22,103 bases of DNA from an uncultured Haloferula sp. (GTDB lineage Bacteria; Verrucomicrobiota; Verrucomicrobiae; Verrucomicrobiales; Akkermansiaceae), in NCBI GenBank assembly GCA_946885645.1, contig CAMPGU010000033.1, forward strand, positions 1 through 22,103, in the 5' to 3' direction. How positions within the stretch are numbered: the stretch's first letter is position 1; each line of letters opens with the position of its first letter. Below are positions 8,779 through 15,209 of this stretch, piece by piece. The notes beneath the pieces were generated by a model that was not told the origin of the DNA, did no database searches, and saw nothing but the letters and a program-made list of their open reading frames with translations. Both the position numbers and the translations under genes were made by a program.

Positions 8779-8823
8779 GCCGGGGATGGCGAAAATGCGC
8801 TTGGTCCCCGGCTTTTCCCGGCC
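8779..8823 (+). promoter_or_regulatory. candidate leader hairpin with alternative pairing, upstream of the methyltransferase-like gene
   Basis: GCCGGGGA (8779-8786) is the exact reverse complement of TCCCCGGC (8805-8812), and TTTT follows at 8813-8816, giving a terminator-like element. GGCCGGG (8778-8784) can instead pair with CCCGGCC (8817-8823). The element ends 15 nt before the ATG at 8839. This could be an attenuator, or chance in GC-rich DNA. The rest of the divergent gap (8697-8838) shows nothing else. Confidence 0.35.
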
Positions 8824-8838
8824 TAGCCTTCCCCGCTC

Positions 8839-9441
8839 ATGGCTTCCTGGTTCAAGCAGCTCAAAGAGAAACGGAAATTCAAGAAGTGGATCGAGAACGG
8901 ACGCCCCGATCCGCCGCCGCCGCTTGCCAAGCGCGACATGCTGCTGGATTACAAGAACCGATTCGGGCTCCAGATCCTGGTGGAGACCGGCACTTTCAAG
9001 GGCGACACCGTGGAAGCGATGCGTCGCGAGTTCAAAAAGGTTTACTCCATCGAGCTGGCCGAGAAATTCTATCAGGAGGCGAAGAAGCGCTTCGCGGGAG
9101 TGGGCAATGTCGATCTCCGGCAAGGCGACAGCGGCAAGGTGATGCCCGAAGTGGTCGCACGGCTGGATGCTCCCACGCTCTTCTGGCTGGATGGCCACTA
9201 TTCCGGCGGGGACACCGCGCAGGGCGATCTCAACTGTCCCGTGTGGGGAGAACTCGAGGCGATTTTCTCGGCGGCCATGAAGCAGCCTTTTGTCGTACTG
9301 ATCGATGATGCCCGCTGCTTCCGGCACGTCGGTGCGGTCGATTATCCCGCCGTTTCCGATATCGAGAAATGGGTGGCCGAGCGCCGCCCGGATCTCAGCC
9401 TGGAGGTCGCCATGGACTGCATCCGCATTGCTCCCCGGTAG
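8839..9441 (+). CDS. class I SAM-dependent methyltransferase-like protein
   Basis: A 200-aa protein. After a basic N-terminus (MASWFKQLKEKRKFKKW) and a PPPP tract (25-28) comes a Rossmann-like segment: LQILVETGTFKGDTVEA (44-60) stands for the SAM-binding glycine loop (E-x-G-x-x-x-G), VYSIEL (68-73) supplies the acidic residue at the end of strand 2, and LRQGDSG, FWLDGHY and VVLIDDAR follow. FWLDGHYSGG recurs in uncharacterised bacterial methyltransferase-like proteins found near glycosyltransferase genes. No signal peptide. ATG 8839 is the first start of the frame and lacks a Shine-Dalgarno. Substrate unknown; a sugar or glycan is suggested only by the divergent glycosyltransferase neighbour. 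The stop lies 7 bp from the convergent hydrolase gene. Confidence 0.65.
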   Translation: MASWFKQLKEKRKFKKWIENGRPDPPPPLAKRDMLLDYKNRFGLQILVETGTFKGDTVEAMRREFKKVYSIELAEKFYQEAKKRFAGVGNVDLRQGDSGKVMPEVVARLDAPTLFWLDGHYSGGDTAQGDLNCPVWGELEAIFSAAMKQPFVVLIDDARCFRHVGAVDYPAVSDIEKWVAERRPDLSLEVAMDCIRIAPR

Positions 9442-9448
9442 CGCGGGT

Positions 9449-12400
9449 TCAGGGCGCTGAAAGCCGGTAAAACGCCCGCCCCGGCGGCGGCTCGGGATCG
9501 GCGAAGTGCACCACGCCGTCCTCCTCGGCGGCTGCGCGGGCCACCGTTTTCCAGGTCAGGAGATCCAGCGAGCGCTGCACTTCGTAAACGAAACCCGGGC
9601 GGCCCTCGCTCCGGATCTGGATCCGGTTCTCCTCCATGCGCTCCAGCACCGGGGTCATCCCGGAAATCCCGCCGGGATCCACAGCCATGTTGGCGACCGA
9701 TGCCGCGGAAGCAGCTCCTGCGACGATGGTCAGTGCCGGCCGTGACGAGGTGGTGGAATTTTCCGAGGAGGACAACGAAACGTCAAGGGTGGAGGGATCC
9801 GCCTCCAGAATAAAGCTGTAGATCCCCGGCGCTCCCACGAATCCGGAGACATCGAAGCTGAGCACGCGGCCGTTCGTGATGTCGCCGGTAAAGCTCGCCA
9901 CCTGGGGCCCGCGGGCCGGCGCATTGGAACCGGTGACGGTGCTTTCGGTCCAGTCGTCGGATGTCGCTTGGAAGAGGCGGAGCGTCATCGTGCCGGAGGA
10001 AACGTCGTCGTTTTCCGTCAGCCGCAGCACGGCGGAAGAAGCGGGACCGGGTGCATTCCGGAGGTCGAATTGCAGGTAGCTGATACGCTTCCGGGAGGAG
10101 TTCTCCACCCGCAGGGAGCCGTTATTCACGTTTTGTCCATTTTCCGTATAGGCGTCGTGGACGGCGGGAAAGGAGGCGGGAATGGTTCCTTGCGGGGCCC
10201 CGTTTACGGTCACCGTTACCTCATCGCTGTCGCTCAGTGCGCCGTCGCTGGCGGTGAGGCGGAGAACGTAGGTGCCCTCTTGGGTGAAAGTGGCGTTTGT
10301 CGATGCGGAGGACGGCGCGGAAAAGCTGACCGCCGCGGGCCCGCTGGTGCGGGTCCAGGCGAGGGAAAGCGCCGAACCCTGCGGCAGGCCGTCGTCCGCG
10401 GCCGAGCCGTTCAAGGCGATGGTGACCGGTTCACTGCGGATGAAGGTGGACTGATCGCTCCCGGCATGGGCCACCGGCGCTTGGTTGGCGGGCGCACCTC
10501 CGCCAGTGGTCACGATCAAGGAAGGCCGCGCCGAACCGGTCGAATTCTCGGACGAAGCGAAGGCCGTGTCCCGCGAGCTAGGGTCAGCCTCGAGGATGAA
10601 GCTGTACAGGCCGGGTCCGGTGACGGCGGCGGAGACATCGAAGGAAACCACCAGCCCCGCGGTGAAATTCGCGGTGAGGGTGGCGAGCTGCGCGCCCCTT
10701 GCGGGGGCATTCGTGCTGGTGATGGTGCTTTCCGACCAGTTGTTCGAGGCCGCGGCATAGAGACGCAGGGTCATCGTTCCTCCGGACAGGTCTCCATTCT
10801 GAACCAGCCGCAGCGTCGATGAGCTGAAGGGGCCCGCCAGCGAACGGGTGTCGAATTGGAGATAGCTCTTCCGGGTCCGATAATCGGAATTTTGCACGCG
10901 GAGGATGGTCGTGTTCGCATTCTTGCCGTTTTCCGTGAAGGCATCCTGCGTGGCTGGGACGGCGGTAGTTCCGCCGCCCGAAGAGCTGATGATGACCACC
11001 CCTACATCGTCGGAATCGCTCAAGGCGCCATCGGAAACGCTGAGGCGCAGCACGTAGCTGCCTGCAGCAGTGAAGCTGGCGCTCGTGGCTGCCGTATCCG
11101 ACGGGGAGAAGGAGACGGAGGCGGGACCGCTGACCAGCGACCATGAAGCCTGCAAGGTGCTACCTTGGGGGAGCCCGTCGTCGCTCGCCGTGCCGCTCAA
11201 CGCGATCTGGACCGAGGATCCGCTCAAGACGGCGGATCTGTCCGGCCCGGCGTTTGCGACGGGCGCCTGGTTTGTGGCACCGGCATCACTTATCGTCACC
11301 ACGACATCGTCGGAGGATGCGAGCTCCCCGTCGCTGGCGGAAAAGCGCAGGGTGTAGCTGCCCGCTACGGTGAAAGTGGCGGTGGTGGTGGCGCTGTCAG
11401 GCGCGGAGAAGGAAACCGCGGCAGGCCCGCTGATCCGAGTCCAGGCGCGTGCGAGCGTGGAGCCCGAGGGGAGGCCGTCGTCCGCGGCGGAGCCGTTTAG
11501 CGTCACGCTGGCGCTGCCGCCCGAAAGGCTGGCACTCTTATCGGTCCCGGCGCTGACCACCGGCGCCTCGTTGCCCGGAGGGGGCGTGGTGGTGTTCTGT
11601 ACCAGCACCACCCAATCCGAGCTGGTGGAGTTCGGCGGCGAGCCGATGTTCCGCGTGGCACCACCCGAGAGCGTGTTGCCGCCGAGCAAGGCACCTCCAT
11701 TGCGGGGATCAAACCAGTGGACGCGGTAGCTGCCGCTCTGGCCGGAGAGATCGAGGGTGGGGGAGCCACCGGAAGGCAGATGAAGAAGATAGGCGGTCCC
11801 CGGCTTCGCGAGACAGCGGTTGGCATTGCTCCCGTTGCCGCTGACAAGGGCGTTCGCGTTCTTCATCTCATGAAAAGGCACCCCGCTGGTCGCGAAGAAA
11901 CCGAGGGCATGGCGGCAGAAAGGCCAGAAGGAGTCGCGGCTCCGGAAATCATTACAAGTCAAATCGGAGTGAGCCAAGGCATAGCCGAAATAGAACTCCA
12001 CTCCCGCGCCTCCCGCCATGAAGTTTCCCCACAGCGCGTGCTTGCGCGCGTCCGTGTGGCTGCTTCCCGGATCCGCATCCGGCCGCAGGCTGTAACGGGA
12101 ATCGCCGGGCTCGTCCGTCGCCACCACCCACGGCTTGCCTGCGGCCACCGAGCGGTCGATGTAGTCCTTGGTCATCGTGAAGTTGTCGGTGAAATCGCTC
12201 GCGTTCAACTGCAGCGAGAAGCCGGTGAGTTTCGAGGCGTCACCCATCATGTTGTAGTGGGTCGCGCCGTTGTGGATCACCATGTGGTGGTGGTACGGAT
12301 CGGTATCGTAGAAATACTGCGCCCAAGCTTGCTTCTGCTGCAGGGAAGCGCCGTTGATCTCCTCGCCGAGATTCCAATTCAGCGCGAGGTGATGGCCGAA

Positions 12401-13369
12401 ACGTGCAATCAGTTCGCGGTAGTAGAGCTTGCGCTGGTCGCCGAGATTCCCGCTGTCCAGCAGCAGCTCGTTCTCCGTCTCCTGCGTCTTGAAGTGGAGG
12501 TACATGCCCTTCCGCGTGCCGTGCTCGAAGACGACCTCCCACTGGTCCAGCTTGGAGACGTCCAGGCGCGAGCGCTCGCTGTAGGAGGTGTAGGGGAAGA
12601 CGTTCTTGTCATCGCCTTGGACGTTGAAGGTGAGGAAGGAGAAGGCGTTCAGGCCTTCGGCGGCGAGGTAGTTGATCGCGCCGATCAGACCCTTGCCCTT
12701 CGTGCCCTGCCACACGGGATCGCCCGTGTTCCAGTCCTGCACGTGCGGTTGCCAGTCCTTGATAAACTCGTCCCCCTGACCGTCGGTCTTGAAGCCTCCG
12801 TCGAAGTCCTGATAGGCGAGCAGGTTCTCCGGAGCGTCCACCCCGGCTTTCATGAAGTAATCGCCTGTTTGGGCGAATCTCAGGTGGTGCTTGCCTACGT
12901 ACTGGAGGCGACCCTTGCCCCGCAGGTCCCGCCCGCTCTTGTCCGTGGGGGAGATGCTGAGGTTTCCCGTCTCGCCGTCGAAATGGCCGGCGCTGCTGCC
13001 GGAGCCAGAAGTGCCGGTGGCGACATTGCTGCCGCTCCTGAAGGAGGCGGTGTAGCTCCAGGTGCCCGTCTCGTCCGGCGCGAAGTGAGCGCGCCATACG
13101 TTGCCGGAGCTGGCGGAAGTGTTCCCCGCATTTCCATCCGCGGCATAATAGCCGGGAACCAGATAGGTCTTCCCGCTTGCCGCGTGCCTGAAGGTGACAT
13201 CCAGGCGATAATTGGTGAAGGGATTGGGGGTGGCGGTTTCACTCGTGTCAGGTCCTTGGAACGAAAGGGTGACCTTGTGCCATTTGCGCAGTTCCCCGGT
13301 GATGTTCGCCGCGTCCGCCGGGATGACGGCCAGCGTGCAGGCCGTCAGTGTGAGGAGAATCAGTTTCAT
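9449..13369 (-). CDS. large secreted glycoside hydrolase: DUF5060, TIM barrel, PKD-like and DNRLRE/CBM96-like repeats
   Basis: A 1306-aa exported protein. Residues 1-20 are a signal peptide cut after ADA. Residues 22-115 are a DUF5060 beta domain (GELRKWHKVTLSFQGP). About 150-490 is a TIM barrel of the DUF4038/apiosidase-like type, with NWNLGEE (331-337) and VATDEPG (415-421) as candidate catalytic Glu sites. About 500-595 resembles the beta domain called 'putative collagen-binding' in such enzymes. Then come PKD/K319L-like domains at 601-694, 700-793 and 962-1055 (each with DDGLP), DNRLRE/CBM96-like carbohydrate-binding domains at 803-954 and 1066-1216, and a C-terminal domain (1245-1306, YEVQRSLDLLTW) common in verrucomicrobial exoproteins. 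It probably attacks a plant or algal polysaccharide; the substrate is unknown. No dockerin or LPxTG is visible. Confidence 0.88.
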   Translation of the reverse strand: MKLILLTLTACTLAVIPADAANITGELRKWHKVTLSFQGPDTSETATPNPFTNYRLDVTFRHAASGKTYLVPGYYAADGNAGNTSASSGNVWRAHFAPDETGTWSYTASFRSGSNVATGTSGSGSSAGHFDGETGNLSISPTDKSGRDLRGKGRLQYVGKHHLRFAQTGDYFMKAGVDAPENLLAYQDFDGGFKTDGQGDEFIKDWQPHVQDWNTGDPVWQGTKGKGLIGAINYLAAEGLNAFSFLTFNVQGDDKNVFPYTSYSERSRLDVSKLDQWEVVFEHGTRKGMYLHFKTQETENELLLDSGNLGDQRKLYYRELIARFGHHLALNWNLGEEINGASLQQKQAWAQYFYDTDPYHHHMVIHNGATHYNMMGDASKLTGFSLQLNASDFTDNFTMTKDYIDRSVAAGKPWVVATDEPGDSRYSLRPDADPGSSHTDARKHALWGNFMAGGAGVEFYFGYALAHSDLTCNDFRSRDSFWPFCRHALGFFATSGVPFHEMKNANALVSGNGSNANRCLAKPGTAYLLHLPSGGSPTLDLSGQSGSYRVHWFDPRNGGALLGGNTLSGGATRNIGSPPNSTSSDWVVLVQNTTTPPPGNEAPVVSAGTDKSASLSGGSASVTLNGSAADDGLPSGSTLARAWTRISGPAAVSFSAPDSATTTATFTVAGSYTLRFSASDGELASSDDVVVTISDAGATNQAPVANAGPDRSAVLSGSSVQIALSGTASDDGLPQGSTLQASWSLVSGPASVSFSPSDTAATSASFTAAGSYVLRLSVSDGALSDSDDVGVVIISSSGGGTTAVPATQDAFTENGKNANTTILRVQNSDYRTRKSYLQFDTRSLAGPFSSSTLRLVQNGDLSGGTMTLRLYAAASNNWSESTITSTNAPARGAQLATLTANFTAGLVVSFDVSAAVTGPGLYSFILEADPSSRDTAFASSENSTGSARPSLIVTTGGGAPANQAPVAHAGSDQSTFIRSEPVTIALNGSAADDGLPQGSALSLAWTRTSGPAAVSFSAPSSASTNATFTQEGTYVLRLTASDGALSDSDEVTVTVNGAPQGTIPASFPAVHDAYTENGQNVNNGSLRVENSSRKRISYLQFDLRNAPGPASSAVLRLTENDDVSSGTMTLRLFQATSDDWTESTVTGSNAPARGPQVASFTGDITNGRVLSFDVSGFVGAPGIYSFILEADPSTLDVSLSSSENSTTSSRPALTIVAGAASAASVANMAVDPGGISGMTPVLERMEENRIQIRSEGRPGFVYEVQRSLDLLTWKTVARAAAEEDGVVHFADPEPPPGRAFYRLSAP
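9722..11272 (-). repeat. internal tandem duplication (PKD-like + DNRLRE unit, two copies)
   Basis: Inside the large hydrolase, residues 700-954 (PKD-like then DNRLRE) and 962-1216 are two copies of the same domain pair, offset by 262 residues (786 bp). Shared strings include DDGLPQGS, SDGALSDSD, SGTMTLRL-type strands and YSFILEADPS. At the nucleotide level the copies have diverged clearly, so the duplication is not recent. Confidence 0.8.
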
Positions 13370-13387
13370 TGGATCGATGTGGAGACC

Positions 13388-13408
13388 GTTTCATTGAGAT
13401 TTTGAAAC
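13388..13408. promoter_or_regulatory. candidate operator: GTTTCA-N9-TGAAAC
   Basis: A perfect 6-bp inverted repeat, GTTTCA (13388-13393) and TGAAAC (13403-13408), is centred about 29 bp upstream of the hydrolase start on the minus strand. Its position and AT-rich core would suit a regulator site for a substrate-induced gene. Half-sites of 6 bp can arise by chance, so this is weak. Confidence 0.3.
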
Positions 13409-13827
13409 TTCTCGGATCATGCGATCCCGGGGAGTGGAGGGATGAGTCGGGTGGTGAAGAAGTTCAGGCTGAGGTGAAACAACAGTCCTCTCTTCCCGGA
13501 CGGTTGAAAAACCGGAGCCGGAGAGGAACCTTGGGCAGCCCCGGGGGACCGTGGGCGGGCTGCTCTCTTCTGAAAGTCCCCGCATGGATCTGCAGGGCAT
13601 CGGTCGCAGTTACCAGACATGCATCCTCCGTGCCTCGAGGTGTGCCAACGGGGTGGACTGATTGAAACAGAGTCTCATAAGTGTGTTTGCCTTGCCTATG
13701 GGCGACCCGCTTCCGGCCGTCCTTTACGGGCAAACTGCAACTCGGGAAGGTGCAGGGTCGCACGCTTTACATGCGGGACGGGGAGATCCATTTGCAGTGT
13801 GCCTGAAATGGGGTAAAAGAGGCTCGG
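13409..13827. other. gene-free divergent region with several hairpins
   Basis: No gene is supported between the hydrolase and rhomboid starts. Composition is less GC-biased than the neighbouring genes. The region holds the compound hairpin at 13486-13527 and a set of competing pairings at 13734-13798. One 65-codon frame (13619-13816, +) encodes eight cysteines, but its codon use is unlike the local genes and it has no Shine-Dalgarno. I find no match to a known riboswitch that I would defend. Confidence 0.55.
13486..13527. other. compound 15-bp hairpin in the intergenic region
   Basis: Three nested pairings stack: TCCTCT (13486-13491) with AGAGGA (13522-13527), CCGG (13496-13499) with CCGG (13518-13521), and CGGTT (13501-13505) with AACCG (13510-13514) around a GAAA loop, which is GNRA-type on the + strand. 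Short internal loops separate the stems. It lies about 117 bp upstream of the hydrolase start and 300 bp upstream of the rhomboid start. No T tract follows on either side, so a terminator is unlikely. Confidence 0.4.
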
Positions 13828-14643
13828 ATGATGGATTATGACGGGCCGGAGACCGGCGTGCCTCCCGAACTGGTGCCGGTAGGCGAATGGCAATCATTCG
13901 GCGAGGCGAGCGAGCACGCGCTGGTGGTGCTCGCCATGAACCTCGATTGCTGGATCTTTCCCGGCCACGGTACCTATGCCGTGTTCGCGGAACCCGCCCA
14001 CGCCGGGGTGATCCGGCAGGAATACCAACTCTATGAGGCGGAGCAGGCGGATCGCGGCGAGCACGCCGATACTCCTCTGTTTCCCGCGGGCCTCGGCTTG
14101 TTCTCCGCGTGGACCTTCGCCCTGATGGCGACCTTCCTGTGGCAGGGGCGGGATTTCACCTTTTCCGACCGTTTCTGCAATTCCAGCCTGGCGCTGGTGG
14201 AAGGCGGGGAGTGGTGGCGGCCTTTCACCTCCCTCTTCCTCCATGCGGACGCGGGGCACCTGCTGGGAAATGTCGCCATCGGCGGGATCTTCTGCGTGAT
14301 GGTGGCGAAGCTGCTCGGCGCTTTGCGGGCGTGGCCTCTCATCCTGCTCGCGGGGACGCTCGGCAACGCGCTCAATGCCTGGTTGCACTACCCGGACCCC
14401 TTCCTGTCGCTAGGCGCGTCCACCGCGACTTTTGCGGCCTTGGGGCTACTCGTAGGATCGTCCAGCCGCCTGGCGTGGAGACACCGTTCCTACCGGGAGT
14501 TCCGTCCGCTGGTCGCACCCCTGCTGGCAGGCCTCATGATGCTGGCTTGGTATGGCATGGGGGGCGAGAATACCGATGTCGCCGGGCATTTCCTGGGCTG
14601 GGGATGCGGTGCCGTGCTGGGATGGTTCGCCGCGAGAAGGTAA
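13828..14643 (+). CDS. rhomboid family intramembrane serine protease
   Basis: A 271-aa membrane protein. About 85 hydrophilic N-terminal residues probably form a cytoplasmic domain. Six hydrophobic segments follow, at about 87-105, 145-165, 169-187, 193-212, 227-244 and 251-268. The rhomboid landmarks are present: the HADAGHLLGN motif (139-148), catalytic Ser198 in LGASTATF (G-x-S-x), and catalytic His254 in VAGHFLGWGCG. Rhomboids cleave transmembrane segments of membrane proteins; the substrate here is unknown. ATG 13828 is preceded by AGAGG (13818-13822), and ATG 13831 is an alternative. GAST in place of the classic GxSG is a variation seen in active family members. Confidence 0.88.
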   Translation: MMDYDGPETGVPPELVPVGEWQSFGEASEHALVVLAMNLDCWIFPGHGTYAVFAEPAHAGVIRQEYQLYEAEQADRGEHADTPLFPAGLGLFSAWTFALMATFLWQGRDFTFSDRFCNSSLALVEGGEWWRPFTSLFLHADAGHLLGNVAIGGIFCVMVAKLLGALRAWPLILLAGTLGNALNAWLHYPDPFLSLGASTATFAALGLLVGSSSRLAWRHRSYREFRPLVAPLLAGLMMLAWYGMGGENTDVAGHFLGWGCGAVLGWFAARR

Positions 14644-14732
14644 GCTTCCCGAATCCCCGCAACCTGCCGCTCGCTGCCGGGTTTTACCTTGAGTCCTTCC
14701 GGAGACAGTTCGGAATTGTACCCCTTATCGCG

Positions 14733-15209
14733 ATGGCTACCATTACCCGGCTCCACGTCAATGGCGGCGAGGCCGCCGTCCGGGCGGACGGCGAGAAACC
14801 CCTCCTCGGCGTCCTGAGGGACGATCTGGGACTTACCGGCTGCAAGCCCGGCTGCGGGGAAGGCCAGTGCGGCGCCTGCACCGTGCTGGTGGATGACAAG
14901 CCGGTGCGCGCCTGCTCGATGAAGGCGGGCGACGTGGGGGAGGGAAAGATCCGTACCGTCGAAGGACTCGCGAAGGACGGCAAGCTGCACCCTGTCCAGC
15001 AGGCTTTCCTCGATGCCGACGCGCTCCAATGCGGCTACTGCACCTGCGGGATGATCATGTCCGCGGTGGCGCTTTTGGAAAAACATCCCCGGCCCACCGA
15101 GGAGGAATTTCACGCGGGTATGGATGGGAATATCTGCCGCTGCGGCGTCTATAACAACATCCGTGCCGCGGTGAAGCTCGCTGCCGAAACCCGCTCTGCA
15201 AAACCGTGA
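14733..15209 (+). CDS. iorA: (2Fe-2S)-binding small subunit of a xanthine oxidase-family molybdenum hydroxylase
   Basis: The electron-transfer subunit, 158 aa, with two [2Fe-2S] clusters. The plant-ferredoxin-like domain carries Cys41, Cys46, Cys49 and Cys61 (GCGEGQCGACTVLVD). The helical domain carries Cys100 and Cys103 (LQCGYCTCGMI) and Cys135 and Cys137 (NICRCG). It passes electrons from the molybdenum site to an acceptor. It has no signal peptide of its own, so export would rely on the Tat signal of the large subunit. ATG 14733 is where homology begins; the frame runs on upstream only as an overlap with the rhomboid gene. The stop overlaps the next gene's ATG by one base (TGATG), indicating translational coupling. 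The isoquinoline oxidoreductase symbol is by similarity; the substrate is unknown. Confidence 0.9.
   Translation: MATITRLHVNGGEAAVRADGEKPLLGVLRDDLGLTGCKPGCGEGQCGACTVLVDDKPVRACSMKAGDVGEGKIRTVEGLAKDGKLHPVQQAFLDADALQCGYCTCGMIMSAVALLEKHPRPTEEEFHAGMDGNICRCGVYNNIRAAVKLAAETRSAKP

Noticed and set aside
11717..13405. 562-codon open frame on + opposite the large hydrolase
   Set aside because: It mirrors a real gene with clear domains on the minus strand; the translation is Val/Gly/Arg-rich without any motif, as expected of antisense frames in GC-rich DNA.
13731..13798. Possible c-di-GMP-I riboswitch
   Set aside because: Only the GGGCAAAC string agrees; the GGGACGCAAAGCC half, the second stem and the tetraloop-receptor features are missing.
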